This document shows, piece after piece, positions 50,187-59,390 of a DNA stretch of 64,000 nt; the first letter of the stretch is position 1, and the number at the start of each line of letters is the position of its first letter. Made by a program: the position numbers and the translations under genes. Where the stretch lies: positions 4,340,001 through 4,404,000 of the forward strand of contig NZ_CP013106.1 of NCBI RefSeq assembly GCF_001431725.1, read 5' to 3'. This DNA comes from Halomonas huangheensis (GTDB lineage: Bacteria > Pseudomonadota > Gammaproteobacteria > Pseudomonadales > Halomonadaceae). The notes under the pieces were generated by a model. It was not told the origin of the DNA. It was given only the letters and a program-made list of their open reading frames with translations, and searched no databases.

Positions 50187-50886
50187 GGGTCAGCTCCTCC
50201 CGACGTTCCTGCTCCACACCGGAATGAAGTTGAACATGACGTCCTGCCGCAAAGCCCTCGCGAACGGCAGTGAAGTCGTGATGTCGTAGCTTTCCGCGCT
50301 GACGAGGTGTCAGAGCTTTCAGATCCCCGCCAAACCGCCTGGCGGTGTATGCCTCCAACACCGCCACCGCCTCCTCCGACATTTCCATCGGGATAATCGA
50401 CGCGCGTGCGCCCATCACCCATGCCTCGGCATAGGCATCTCCCCGGCGAATCCGGGTAGCACGCTTGATGCGCTTGTTGAGGCCTTGCTGGAACGCCTTG
50501 CGATCGCGAATCAGTTGACGCTGCAGAACTTCATAGGCATAGGCGGCAACCTGACTCGCGCCATCTGTCCCCAGGAACCGCCACTGGCCGAGCCAACGAA
50601 TTAGATGGCTATGCTCATCCAGAGACACGGAGTACACGGCCTGCGTGCCAAATGCGGCGTTGATCAACGTCGCCAGGGCCTCGAGGTAGCGGGGAGGCGT
50701 CTTGCCGGCCTGGGCCGAAACGGAATGCTCGGTGACGGATGCAATGGCAACGTCCTGTTCACTCAGGCCGTTGGCTGCCATGAGGCGCTGTGCCTGCCGA
50801 AGCGCAATCCCTGCCTCGTGGGCATTGGCACTCTGGGATAAGGCCAGGCACCGCTCGATCTTGCGCATAATGCGATCTGGAATCAT
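50179..50886 (-). CDS. DUF2786 domain protein
   Basis: This 235-residue protein begins RIMRKIERCLALSQSANAHE followed by AGIALRQAQRLMAANGL, the DUF2786 signature. The second half has WVMGARASIIPMEMSEEAVA and a Lys/Arg-rich end. Members occur near replication genes of plasmids and phages. The start overlaps the HicA-like gene by 4 nt. The function is unknown. Confidence 0.87.
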   Translation of the reverse strand: MIPDRIMRKIERCLALSQSANAHEAGIALRQAQRLMAANGLSEQDVAIASVTEHSVSAQAGKTPPRYLEALATLINAAFGTQAVYSVSLDEHSHLIRWLGQWRFLGTDGASQVAAYAYEVLQRQLIRDRKAFQQGLNKRIKRATRIRRGDAYAEAWVMGARASIIPMEMSEEAVAVLEAYTARRFGGDLKALTPRQRGKLRHHDFTAVREGFAAGRHVQLHSGVEQERREELTHG

Positions 50887-51104
50887 GACTCCCTCCTTAC
50901 GCCAGAGCTTCTCTGCACACGGCGAAGCAGGGCGATGGCATTTCGCTGCGAACGGGCATCGCTTGGTGAGTAGCTGGTGAAGACGGGAGGCATCCCGGGC
51001 TTGGTCAACTTGATATGCCCGCCGCGCGTGCGCTCGATATGCCAGTTATGAGCCTCTGCGAAGCGAACAACCTTCTGCAGCCCCTTGCCATACTGTTTAG
51101 CCAT
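50883..51104 (-). CDS. HicA-like small protein without HicB
   Basis: This 73-residue protein has a double-stranded-RNA-binding-like fold typical of HicA: VVRFAEAHNWHIERTRGGHI then KLTKPGMPPVFTSYSPSDAR, with the catalytic His in GGHIK. No HicB antitoxin lies beside it. In this operon it overlaps the coiled-coil gene by 8 nt and DUF2786 by 4 nt. It may be a domesticated regulator rather than an active toxin. Confidence 0.8.
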   Translation of the reverse strand: MAKQYGKGLQKVVRFAEAHNWHIERTRGGHIKLTKPGMPPVFTSYSPSDARSQRNAIALLRRVQRSSGVRRES

Positions 51105-51297
51105 GACGCACCTCCTTGAGCAGAAGGTGGCTGTTGGCCACCTGATCCATGAACAGGTCGAGCTGTCCTTCCAGCACCTGAATCAACTGCTGCTTCTGGG
51201 CTTGGAGTGCATGGATATCCTTCTCCAGCTGACGATATTCGGCACGACGCTCAGCCAGCATGTCATCCAACTGTTGAAGCTGTGTCCTGGGTGTCAT
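51097..51297 (-). CDS. Short coiled-coil protein
   Basis: This 66-residue protein is almost entirely one heptad helix: TPRTQLQQLDDMLAERRAEY then DIHALQAQKQQLIQVLEGQL. The ATG at 51297 overlaps the HD-domain gene stop by one base, which favours it over the longer open frame. It has no recognised family. Confidence 0.6.
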   Translation of the reverse strand: MTPRTQLQQLDDMLAERRAEYRQLEKDIHALQAQKQQLIQVLEGQLDLFMDQVANSHLLLKEVRHG

Positions 51298-52076
51298 CAG
51301 GCTTCCTCCCGTTGCGCAATGAGCTCCTCGAGGCGCAGCCCCCATACCATTTCCGCCAGTTGGGGAGACCAGGGCTCGATAGGATCCACTAGGGGCTCGA
51401 CTCCCTCGAGGCAGGGCCACTCCTGTGGTGACTCGGGAAGGAGATCACGGCGCTCGGTGGCGAGCAGCTGCAGGTCGGCTTGCTTGACGCTGTTTGGCAT
51501 CACCGGATCCACGCCAAAGCGCTTGGCAATGGCTACCCAGACTCGTTGCTCGATGAGGCGATACGCCGGTAACAGAGTCTTGAGCGGGGAGATCATGTCC
51601 CCGATGTAGGCTTCCGTCGCGTCGTGTAACAGGGCAGCAAGAGCGTCCTCAGCCGGAACGAGCTGGCTGGCCAGTACGCAGTGCTGGGCGACACTGTAGA
51701 ATTGGCAGGTGTGGCCATTGAATCGCGGGATTCTCGACAGTGCCTGGGCGATGTCCTGGTCATCAACCAGCCGCCAGGATGGGTAGGTGAGCGATTGAGA
51801 GATGCCGGATCCGGTCAGGATCGTAGGCGAGGTATCAAGGATACCGCCCAGTTCCTTCTCCGACTGCCGCCGCTCTATCGCGTCAATGGCCTGATCACGC
51901 AGAGCACGTGCATCGTATCGGCCTTCATTATTCGGCTCAGCGACAATCCCCAGCATTTCCGTGATGCGATGTAGAGCCGTTTCGGCGCTCGACAACCGCT
52001 TAGCCTCACTCTCTGGAAGTTGAATGACACTCCGTGCCTGATCGCGTATAGCGCGTATAGATTCGATCGGTTTCAT
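51297..52076 (-). CDS. HD-domain phosphohydrolase (YfbR-like)
   Basis: This 259-residue protein has an HD domain in its C-terminal half: HTCQFYSVAQHCVLASQL, then LLHDATEAYIGDMISPLK, with the His and HD residues of 5'-deoxynucleotidases such as YfbR. The first 85 residues are an extra helical region with no known family. Such enzymes hydrolyse dNMPs or related nucleotides; a link to nucleotide pools during ICE replication is inferred. The start overlaps dnaB by 4 nt. Confidence 0.85.
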   Translation of the reverse strand: MKPIESIRAIRDQARSVIQLPESEAKRLSSAETALHRITEMLGIVAEPNNEGRYDARALRDQAIDAIERRQSEKELGGILDTSPTILTGSGISQSLTYPSWRLVDDQDIAQALSRIPRFNGHTCQFYSVAQHCVLASQLVPAEDALAALLHDATEAYIGDMISPLKTLLPAYRLIEQRVWVAIAKRFGVDPVMPNSVKQADLQLLATERRDLLPESPQEWPCLEGVEPLVDPIEPWSPQLAEMVWGLRLEELIAQREEA

Positions 52077-53482
52077 GACCAGCCTCCTTGCGTCTGCTTC
52101 CACTCCAGCGATTCAAAGCGTGTCTGGGCACCCAGAAATGCCAGATGGACGACACCCGTAGGACCATTACGCTGTTTGCCGATGATGAACTCGGCCAACC
52201 CCTTCACATCGGGGTTTTCCGGCTGGTAGACCTCATCCCGATAGACAAACCCGATCACATCCGCATCCTGCTCGATCGCTCCCGAGTCACGTAGGTCCGC
52301 CATGCAGGGGCGCTTGTTGGGACGATTCTCGAGGGTGCGGTTCAACTGAGAGAGTGCGATGACCGGACACTGCAGGTCCTTGGCCATCGCCTTGAGGATC
52401 CGCGAGATCGTCGAGATCTCGTTGTTACGGTTCTCGCAGCCAGGCTCGCTGAGCAGTTGGAGATAATCGATCAGGATCAGCGCCGGTTTGCCGTGGCGGC
52501 GCATCAAACGGCGGGCGCGTGATTTGAGTGACGTGGCGGAAATGCCACTGGAGTCATCGATGAACAGACGATCCTCGAACTCGAGGATGCGATTGGTAGC
52601 CGCGGTCAGCTTTTCCCAACCACCATCGTCCAACTCCCCGGAGCGCAGCTGACTCGCGTCCAATCGACCGATGCTGGACATGAGGCGCAGCATCAACTGC
52701 TCCTCGGGCATTTCCAGCGAGAAGACGAACACGGGTGAGTCAGCCAGCTCTGCACGGTCGGCGGTGGCAATCAGCGCATTTTCGACCAGGTTCATGCCCA
52801 GGGTGGTCTTGCCCATCGAGGGACGTCCGGCGATGACAATCAGATCAGAGCTCTGCCAACCACACGTCAGGTCATCGAGATCCTTATAGCCAGTCGGCGT
52901 ACCGGTGATGCCATCCTTGGCATTGAACGCGCGATCGATGGTGTCGATTGCCGATGACAGCGCGGAGCGAATTCCCGCAGATTGAGATTGGCGATCTTCG
53001 GCCAGCTCGAACAGCTGACGCTCGGCCGCTTCGATTATCGCCTTGCTGAGGTGGTTACCCTCAAGCGCCTGCTGACTGAGGTCACGCCCCATGCAGGAGA
53101 GCTGTCGGCGGAGCTGATGCTCGCGCACGATGTCGGCATACGCCGCGATGTTGGTCGCCGACGGCGTGTTGCGAGCAATTTCCGCCAGGAAGGCCAGCCC
53201 ACCCATGGACTCAAGGTTCCCGTCGCGCTCCAGAAGCTCCGAGATCGTCACCACATCCATCGGCTTCTCGCCCTGGGCGAGTTCGCGCATGGCCTTGAAG
53301 ATCAGGCGATGGGGATAGTAGTAGAACGCCTCGGCATCAACGATTTCGCAGATGTCGTCCCACTTGCTGTTATCCAGCATGAGTGCACCGAGCGTCGACT
53401 GTTCCGCTTCGATACTGTGCGGTGGGACGAGTCCCATGGCTTCAACGTCATCAGGCGCGAGGGTTTGGGTTTCAGTGAACAT
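52073..53482 (-). CDS. dnaB: Replicative DNA helicase DnaB
   Basis: This 469-residue helicase has the N-terminal domain (VPPHSIEAEQSTLGALMLDN), the linker and the RecA-like C-terminal domain with Walker A GRPSMGKTT near residue 220, ILIDYLQLL and ALSQLNR. It is a full-length ICE-encoded copy, so the element may recruit its own helicase after excision. The ATG at 53482 lies 11 nt inside the parA end; family length supports this start. Confidence 0.93.
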   Translation of the reverse strand: MFTETQTLAPDDVEAMGLVPPHSIEAEQSTLGALMLDNSKWDDICEIVDAEAFYYYPHRLIFKAMRELAQGEKPMDVVTISELLERDGNLESMGGLAFLAEIARNTPSATNIAAYADIVREHQLRRQLSCMGRDLSQQALEGNHLSKAIIEAAERQLFELAEDRQSQSAGIRSALSSAIDTIDRAFNAKDGITGTPTGYKDLDDLTCGWQSSDLIVIAGRPSMGKTTLGMNLVENALIATADRAELADSPVFVFSLEMPEEQLMLRLMSSIGRLDASQLRSGELDDGGWEKLTAATNRILEFEDRLFIDDSSGISATSLKSRARRLMRRHGKPALILIDYLQLLSEPGCENRNNEISTISRILKAMAKDLQCPVIALSQLNRTLENRPNKRPCMADLRDSGAIEQDADVIGFVYRDEVYQPENPDVKGLAEFIIGKQRNGPTGVVHLAFLGAQTRFESLEWKQTQGGWS

Positions 53483-54362
53483 GACCCACCCCCGATTTAC
53501 CTGACCCCGGCCTGCCCTGGGGCTTGGACGCACCAACTGCGCGAATAGCATCGGCCCATTCGGGATAGAGATCGGCAGCAATGGCCTTGATCTGATCGGC
53601 ACAGGCCGGAGCCTTACGGCCAGAGGGCTTGCGAGGCTCGACGCGATGCACCGGCAGGCTTTGAAGCGCTGCCGAGCGATACGCAGAGAGATTGACCAAC
53701 GGCGTGTCGAGCACACGAATGCCATGATCCTCGACTTCGGCGTACATGCTGCGGATGCTGTCCGAAATATCGCGGGCATCCTTCAGCTGGTCAGTCATCT
53801 TGTTGAGAAGGATCGAGACGGGAGGGACTTCGAAGCGGGTGTACTGCGTGAGCTCGCGCATCTCGTTGAGCATGCCCTGTGTGCCGCGCACGAACTCACG
53901 GGCAGTCAGCAACTCGGGGACGATGGGCGATACGAGATGATCAGCAGCGAGAACAGCCATCTCGAGCAGGATGGAGCGAGCTCCCTGAGTATCGATGAGG
54001 ATGGCGTCGTAGCGATCTGAGAAGCGGTCGAGTAACCCGATCAGGCGGAACCGGCCATTGGGGGCGTTGAGCAACAGCTGCTGCAACTGATTCCGATAGT
54101 CGTTGGAGACCACGATATCGAGATTGGGAATCGCGGTCTTGGATATGATCTGGTCGAGATCCACCAGATCTGTCGCGAGCAGCTCGTACACTCCGCCGGG
54201 TGCAGGCTGGGACAGCTCATAATAGGAGGAAAGGGTAGGCTGGGAGTCCAGGTCAATGAGGAGCACCCTGAACCCGGCATCAGCCAGCAGGCCGCCCAGG
54301 TTGGCCGTTGAGGTCGTCTTGCCGACGCCGCCCTTGGAACAAACTGTTGCAGAAACACGCAT
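53472..54362 (-). CDS. parA: ParA/Soj family ATPase
   Basis: This 296-residue ATPase has the deviant Walker A SKGGVGKTTSTANLGG and LLIDLDSQPTLSSYY. DAILIDTQGARSILL is the Walker B region. It begins the long replication/partition operon close to the tRNA end of the ICE, the usual location of soj in this class. With ParB it may keep the excised circle in dividing cells. The last residues are basic. Confidence 0.93.
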   Translation of the reverse strand: MRVSATVCSKGGVGKTTSTANLGGLLADAGFRVLLIDLDSQPTLSSYYELSQPAPGGVYELLATDLVDLDQIISKTAIPNLDIVVSNDYRNQLQQLLLNAPNGRFRLIGLLDRFSDRYDAILIDTQGARSILLEMAVLAADHLVSPIVPELLTAREFVRGTQGMLNEMRELTQYTRFEVPPVSILLNKMTDQLKDARDISDSIRSMYAEVEDHGIRVLDTPLVNLSAYRSAALQSLPVHRVEPRKPSGRKAPACADQIKAIAADLYPEWADAIRAVGASKPQGRPGSGKSGVGHVH

Positions 54363-54503
54363 TTAGCTGCACCTCATCCAAATTGAAAGGAATGAGTGCA
54401 AGACTGAGCGCTAGGCCGAAGGAGAGATTTTACAAGCACAATCGCCGCCCTAGAAGGCGGCGATGATGTAAAGCAAGCTTTTGATTTTCAACCATCGAGT
54501 AGA
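54363..54503. other. ICE end junction region (attR side)
   Basis: The stretch between parA and the tRNA-Thr gene must hold the parA promoter and the ICE end. It contains a strong hairpin (54440-54463). The tRNA 3' end faces the ICE, as expected for integration at the 3' end of a tRNA gene. The exact junction cannot be fixed because the other end of the element is not in the window. Confidence 0.5.
54440..54463 (-). terminator. Hairpin downstream of the tRNA cluster
   Basis: ATCGCCGCC and GGCGGCGAT form a perfect 9-bp stem with a 6-nt loop. On the minus strand it is followed by TTGTGCTTGT, moderately T-rich. It would end transcription of the Phe-Gln-Thr tRNA unit 41 nt after tRNA-Thr. Confidence 0.6.
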
Positions 54504-54579
<76 letters not shown>

Positions 54580-54651
54580 TCTACTCGACCTATAGGTCAC
54601 TTGCTGCTTTGGCGTTTCACACTTCGCGCTACGCCGAAAAGAGAGTTGGCG

Positions 54652-54726
54652 TGGCTGGGGTAGGAGGACTCGAACCTCCGAATGCCGATACCAAAAACCG
54701 GTGCCTTACCACTTGGCTATACCCCA
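54652..54726 (-). tRNA. tRNA-Gln (TTG)
   Basis: The 75-nt cloverleaf starts TGGGGTATAGCCAAG, has TTG in the anticodon loop within GGTTTTTGGTATC, and ends TACCCCAGCCA with CCA encoded. Confidence 0.96.
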
Positions 54727-54733
54727 GCATAGT

Positions 54734-54809
54734 TGGTGGCCAGAGACGGAATCGAACCGCCGACACGGGGATTTTCAATCCCCTGCTCTACCAACTGAGC
54801 TATCTGGCC
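54734..54809 (-). tRNA. tRNA-Phe (GAA)
   Basis: The 76-nt cloverleaf starts GGCCAGATAGCTCAG, has the anticodon loop ATTGAAAAT and ends CTCTGGCCACCA. It is the first tRNA of the unit, behind a good promoter. Confidence 0.96.
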
Positions 54810-54826
54810 CCTTGCCAACGCGACGT

Positions 54827-54855
54827 ATTAAACCGTAACACCCGCCTTCCGTCAA
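54827..54855 (-). promoter_or_regulatory. Promoter of the tRNA cluster
   Basis: On the minus strand TTGACG (54855-54850) and TTTAAT (54832-54827) are 17 bp apart, followed by a GC-rich discriminator ACGTCGCG, as seen at stable RNA promoters. Confidence 0.75.
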
Positions 54856-54904
54856 CCCTTTTTCTTTCAAAAAGATGGAGCTGGGATGACAGGCCCGGCG
54901 CGAG

Positions 54905-55177
54905 TCACTGATCGCGGGGCACGTACCCTTCTGCCTGGTCGGTAGCCTCGTTATCCAGAAAGCGCTCCATCTGCTCCATCAGGTATTCGCGTGATGCGGG
55001 CTCAAGCATGTTGAGGTGCTTCTCGTTGATCAAACGTGTCTGAAGCGCCTGCCACTCTTCCCAAGCCTGACGGGATACCGTCGCCTGGATCTCCTGCCCC
55101 TTCTTGCCGGGCAGGGGCGGGAACGGTAAGGCGTCCATCTCCTTCTGATACTTGCGACAGAAAACGGTCTGGCTCAT
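54905..55177 (-). CDS. yggX: Fe(2+)-trafficking protein YggX
   Basis: This 90-residue protein begins MSQTVFCRKYQKEMDALPFP then PLPGKKGQEIQATVSRQAWE, with the conserved Cys-7. YggX protects Fe-S clusters from oxidation and is commonly cotranscribed with mutY, as here (28 nt apart). Full length. Confidence 0.95.
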   Translation of the reverse strand: MSQTVFCRKYQKEMDALPFPPLPGKKGQEIQATVSRQAWEEWQALQTRLINEKHLNMLEPASREYLMEQMERFLDNEATDQAEGYVPRDQ

Positions 55178-55205
55178 GGGGCGAGCTCCTTGTTGAAGCG
55201 GATAA

Positions 55206-56318
55206 TCAAGGTCCTTCAGGTGGACTCAGGGTAAAGGGCGTCAGCGCCTGCAGCAATTTCTTCACCGGAGCGGCAAGGCCAACGGAGTCTGGAGACGACG
55301 GGGCATACCAGCGCCAGCCTTCTGCCACGCTATCCAAACGCTCAACACGCGCCGGAACAGGTGTAATCTCGAGGCGGAAGTGACTGAATACATGTGTGAA
55401 GCTGGCCTGGGGCTCGCTACGCCTGGCGGCTGGCGCGTGCTGGTCAAGCCACAGTGCCATATCTCGATCCGTATCGAACTGGGGAAGGCTCCAGAGGCCG
55501 CCCCAGAGGCCTGAGGATGGTCGCTGCTCCAGCAGTACTCTGCCTTCGTCGTCACGCAGCACCAGCATACGCGTAGTGCGCACTGGTGTGGCCTTTTTCG
55601 GCTTCGATTCCGGGAAACGACGCTGCTCTCCTCGAGCACGCGCGACGCAGACATCCTCGAATGGACAGTGGTCACAATCGGGTTGGCCACGGCGACACAA
55701 GGTTGCCCCCAGGTCCATCATCGCCTGAGTAAAGTCGACAACCCGCTGATCCGGGGTGAAGTGCTCGGCAAGACTCCAGAGTTCACGCTCCACTGCGGGT
55801 CGTCCCGGCCAACCCTCGACCGCCTGTAGACGCGTCAGTACACGCTTGACGTTACCGTCGAGAATTACCGCGCGCTGCCCTGTACTCTGCGCAATGATCG
55901 CGCCAGCCGTGGAACGGCCGATACCCGGCAGAGACGCCATCGCCTCCTGGCTCTCGACGGGAAAGCGACCCTCGTGCTCCGCCATGACCACCTGAGCAGC
56001 CTTGTGCAGGTTCCGGCCACGAGCGTAGTAACCGAGACCTGTCCACAGGTGCAGAACCTCGTCCTGGCTGGCACCTGCAAGGCTGGCAACGTCGGGAAAG
56101 CGCGCCATGAAGCGCTCGAAGTAGGGAATCACTGTCGCGACCTGGGTCTGCTGCAACATGATTTCCGATACCCACACTCGATAGGGGGTACGGTCCTGCT
56201 GCCAGGGTAGGTCATGACGACCGTAGCGGTCATACCATTCCAGCAACCGTTTAGAGAAGATTTCACGCTCCAGAACGGGCGTAGTCACTGCCGTAGCGTC
56301 AAGGTCCATTGCTTTCAT
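55206..56318 (-). CDS. mutY: A/G-specific adenine glycosylase MutY
   Basis: This 370-residue DNA glycosylase removes A opposite 8-oxoG. It has [20 protein letters not shown], the HhH region [17 protein letters not shown], catalytic Asp in [12 protein letters not shown], and the Fe-S loop [17 protein letters not shown] (C-x6-C-x2-C-x5-C). The C-terminal NUDIX-like domain contains [11 protein letters not shown]. The start may be the ATG at 56318 or the third codon. Confidence 0.96.
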   Translation of the reverse strand: MKAMDLDATAVTTPVLEREIFSKRLLEWYDRYGRHDLPWQQDRTPYRVWVSEIMLQQTQVATVIPYFERFMARFPDVASLAGASQDEVLHLWTGLGYYARGRNLHKAAQVVMAEHEGRFPVESQEAMASLPGIGRSTAGAIIAQSTGQRAVILDGNVKRVLTRLQAVEGWPGRPAVERELWSLAEHFTPDQRVVDFTQAMMDLGATLCRRGQPDCDHCPFEDVCVARARGEQRRFPESKPKKATPVRTTRMLVLRDDEGRVLLEQRPSSGLWGGLWSLPQFDTDRDMALWLDQHAPAARRSEPQASFTHVFSHFRLEITPVPARVERLDSVAEGWRWYAPSSPDSVGLAAPVKKLLQALTPFTLSPPEGP

Positions 56319-56358
56319 TATCAGTTGGTTATTGGCCAGATATTGGTTTCATGCACAT

Positions 56359-56386
56359 AAAAAAGCGCCGACACGGTGGTCGGCGC
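56359..56386 (-). terminator. Rho-independent terminator after asmA
   Basis: On the minus strand GCGCCGAC and GTCGGCGC form an 8-bp stem with a 6-nt loop, directly followed by TTTTTT. It lies 22 nt after the asmA stop. Confidence 0.85.
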
Positions 56387-56407
56387 AGGGACTGGCTTAC
56401 TTGATGC

Positions 56408-58729
56408 TCAATTGAATAGACCACGCAGAGCATCACGAAGTTCCTCACCAGCTTCATCTCCGAGATGTTTATTGATTTCCTTGCCCAGGCGCTCATCCAC
56501 TTCTTCCTGCAACTGGCCTCGGGCTTCATCCCCTGCCAGCTCGCTCAGATTGCGGCTGAAGGCGCGTACGTCAAAAGAGCACCATTCACTACTGTCGGAG
56601 TCCAGGCTGCCTTCACAACGCGCCGGGAACGCCACACGCTGCAGACGCGGATTGACCTTGCAGGCCGCATCAGCGGTATCGAGGAAGCGTGCGGCACCTT
56701 TGGCTTCAAAGGCTCTGGTCGCCAGTTCGAGGCGTCCCTCGCCGGTCATTTCGATCCCCGGCAGGGTAATCAACAGGTCCTCGTTATGGGCAACGCCATC
56801 ACGAATCTGGAAGGTACCGCGAATCTCGTCAAAACGAGTATCCTCGGCCCACTCACGGGTGGCCTGTTCGCCTTCGAAGCGCGCCACCACAGAGCACAAC
56901 TGCTGAGAGATATTGTTGCCGGGGATACTGCCATCGTTGACTTTGGCATCGATTGTGCCATTGAGGTTGTTCAGCAACGCATCGCGGCTGTTGCCGTGCG
57001 ACGTCAAATCACCTTGCGCATCGAGTGAGCCAACCATCGGCGCCGGGTCTTCTCCCAGCGACACCAACAGCGCATCAAGCCGTACTCCTTGCACCCTGGG
57101 AGCCAACTGCCATTCCATCGGAGAAGTGCTCGCATCCAGCTGGCCATCGGCCTGCAGGCGCCCTTCATGGAAGCCCGCGTCGAAGCTGGACAGACGGTGC
57201 TTGCCATCCTCACCTTGAAGTTCGAGCGCTACATCCTGGAATTGCTGGCCGCCCAGCGTCAGCTCGCTCAGTTTCAAGGCCACTGTTTCATCGAGCTGTG
57301 CCAGCCAACTGGCAGGGAGCAGCGCAGGCGCCTCCTCCTGCGCCACGGCAGCGGTGATGCCCGGCAGTGAAGCGCTGGCCTTCTGTGCATCATCCGACGG
57401 TAGATACTGATCGAGATCCAGTTGGTCGCCCTCCAGGGCGATATCCACTCGCTGGCCATCGAAGCGAGCTCCGGCATTGCCGGAGAAAGTGCTGTCATCC
57501 AGCACGAGTGTCAGCCCATCGAGGCGGAGCTGTTCGAGATCACCACTTACCGGAGTGGTCAGGGAAACGTCGGAGAGCGAGGAAGTACCTGCCATGCTCG
57601 GCAGTACATGCAATCGATCCAGCCAGGGGCGCAGAGACATCTGTTCAAGGCGCAACTGGCCTTCGTACTGCGGCGCTGTCGCCAGCTCTCGCAACGTGAG
57701 ATTGCCCTTGAGCGACAGACTGTCCGGTCCCGTCAGGGTAACGTCGCGCAGTTGAGCGGTATGGTCAGCGAGGCTCGACTCCAGCTCGAAGCCCAGCGAC
57801 AACGGCAAGCGCTTGTCGCCAATACGCGGGTCAAGCAGGCTGACATCCAACTTGCTGGGGGCCATGTGCAGACGCTGCTGAGTGAGGTCGAGGACCAGTT
57901 CGTCGCTACTCAGCGTGGCCTGCTGACTCTCACTGATACCGGCCATCTGGGTGTTGGTCTCGAGTACCATCTTGCTCAGCACGTGGCGCTGATCGGCCAG
58001 CCCCAGCTGCACCTGACTGTTGAATTTGATATCGCTGTGCAGCGCGGTAACACGATCACCTTCCAGCTTGTCGAAGCGCTTGAGCGAGAAAGTGGCCGAT
58101 AGAGGGAACGCTGTGGCTGGATTGACGTTACTGCCGGAGACCTTGAGTGACTCCGCCAGCCATTCCTGATCAGCCTGATGATCCACCAGCCTCAGGGTGC
58201 TGTTGGTCGCCTCGACACTGGCGATGTTCAGCGCCACCGACAGTCCTCCGCTATCATCCAGGTTGGGACCCGCACTGGCTGGTGCCAGAGCCTTCTCGGC
58301 ATCGGGACCTCGTCCCTCCAGGCGTTCCAGCAGACTTTCCCAGTTACCTTCTCCGTCGGCATTGCGCACCAGATTCAGAGAAACACCATCCAGTGTCAGC
58401 CCATCAATGGCGATCTCGCCTTTCAGCAACGGTGTAAAGGCGAGGCTGACCGAAGCATGACCGAAGGATGCAAAGGGTACCGCGTCGTCCGGCTGCTCCG
58501 GCAGCCAGGCTTCGGCCTCGGCCACACTGACACCAATACGTGGATAGAAGGACCAGGACAGAGCGCCCTCGAGCGCCAGTTCGAGGCCAGTATGTTCCTT
58601 GACCACCTCCACCAACCGTGGCTTCAGATCCTCGGGGTTGAAGAAAGTGGTGACATACACCACCGCTCCTACGGTCACGAGCGCCAACACACCAACCACT
58701 GCCAACAAGGTTCTCACAAGACGTTTCAT
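56408..58729 (-). CDS. asmA: AsmA family protein
   Basis: This 773-residue protein has an N-terminal membrane helix (LVRTLLAVVGVLALVTVGAV) and the AsmA opening TFFNPEDLKPRLVEVVKEHT. The long beta-helical periplasmic part follows, and the conserved C-terminal region contains INDGSIPGNNISQQLC-like sequence (VNDGSIPGNNISQ). AsmA-like proteins work in lipid transport between the membranes. It overlaps the GNAT gene by 4 nt at its start. Confidence 0.92.
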   Translation of the reverse strand: MKRLVRTLLAVVGVLALVTVGAVVYVTTFFNPEDLKPRLVEVVKEHTGLELALEGALSWSFYPRIGVSVAEAEAWLPEQPDDAVPFASFGHASVSLAFTPLLKGEIAIDGLTLDGVSLNLVRNADGEGNWESLLERLEGRGPDAEKALAPASAGPNLDDSGGLSVALNIASVEATNSTLRLVDHQADQEWLAESLKVSGSNVNPATAFPLSATFSLKRFDKLEGDRVTALHSDIKFNSQVQLGLADQRHVLSKMVLETNTQMAGISESQQATLSSDELVLDLTQQRLHMAPSKLDVSLLDPRIGDKRLPLSLGFELESSLADHTAQLRDVTLTGPDSLSLKGNLTLRELATAPQYEGQLRLEQMSLRPWLDRLHVLPSMAGTSSLSDVSLTTPVSGDLEQLRLDGLTLVLDDSTFSGNAGARFDGQRVDIALEGDQLDLDQYLPSDDAQKASASLPGITAAVAQEEAPALLPASWLAQLDETVALKLSELTLGGQQFQDVALELQGEDGKHRLSSFDAGFHEGRLQADGQLDASTSPMEWQLAPRVQGVRLDALLVSLGEDPAPMVGSLDAQGDLTSHGNSRDALLNNLNGTIDAKVNDGSIPGNNISQQLCSVVARFEGEQATREWAEDTRFDEIRGTFQIRDGVAHNEDLLITLPGIEMTGEGRLELATRAFEAKGAARFLDTADAACKVNPRLQRVAFPARCEGSLDSDSSEWCSFDVRAFSRNLSELAGDEARGQLQEEVDERLGKEINKHLGDEAGEELRDALRGLFN

Positions 58730-59178
58730 TGACCGCTGTCTCCTGACAGGTCGAGTTGAAAGTAGTCGCCATCACGGGTCAGGCAATATCCCAACCGCTG
58801 CAGCAGCATCTGGTCCGCGAGTTCCAGTTGTGATGCCGGTACCCTGAGCACCAGGCCAAACTGGCTGGCTTCAGCACTAACCAGCGCCAACAACCGCGAA
58901 CCGATCCCGCGCCGCCGTGCAGTCTTGCGCACACACAAGTCAAGCAAGCGCCAGCCTTGCTCATCAGGTGATACTGCCACAGCCCCGAGCAATCGGTCGT
59001 TGAATTGCGCCGCCCAGAAGAAACCTTGACTGAGATGAGTCAGGATATAGGCTCCAGGAGGCATCTGAATGCGCTCCTCGGGGGCATCACTATAGATGCG
59101 GGCCAGATCGATGCGCACCTGCTCATCGGCATCCCAGATATCCTGATCAATGCGATAGAGGGTCACCGGCATGGGCAA
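58726..59178 (-). CDS. GNAT family N-acetyltransferase
   Basis: This 150-residue protein has the acetyl-CoA-binding motif RKTARRRGIGSRLLALV (Q/RxxGxG/A) and strand LLGAVAVSPDEQGWRLLDLC before it. It resembles PanZ/PanM-type or general GNATs, but the substrate cannot be told. It is cotranscribed with asmA. Confidence 0.85.
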   Translation of the reverse strand: MPMPVTLYRIDQDIWDADEQVRIDLARIYSDAPEERIQMPPGAYILTHLSQGFFWAAQFNDRLLGAVAVSPDEQGWRLLDLCVRKTARRRGIGSRLLALVSAEASQFGLVLRVPASQLELADQMLLQRLGYCLTRDGDYFQLDLSGDSGQ

Positions 59179-59300
59179 TCTCCCTGACGTTCCGGTTACG
59201 GATGACAGCGTGACACCTGTCCCGAGAATTGTCGCGGCCCAGAACTACATGAATGGCCGCGTGAATGGCCGCATTGTAGCGAATCGGGCCGCCGATTCTC

Positions 59301-59306
59301 TATAAT
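59301..59306 (+). promoter_or_regulatory. Possible -10 element of the his block
   Basis: TATAAT lies 85 nt before the hisB ATG in the divergent region to the GNAT gene. No good -35 is found at the usual 17-bp spacing; TTGTAG occurs 21 bp upstream. Just before it, TGAATGGCCGC is directly repeated. Confidence 0.4.
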
Positions 59307-59390
59307 GGATGCCTTGTGTGCGTCATACACCAACAAGCAGCATACGGCTCTCAGCCCTATTTCGATATGCGCCAAGGCGCAGGAGACGAC

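Noticed and set aside
53483..53779. 99-residue N-terminal extension of DnaB
   Set aside because: It lies wholly inside parA in another frame and DnaB family length supports the start at 53482.
59251..59273. Direct repeat TGAATGGCCGC before the his block as an operator
   Set aside because: Only two copies, no dyad, and no relation to a known his regulatory element; mentioned only as sequence.
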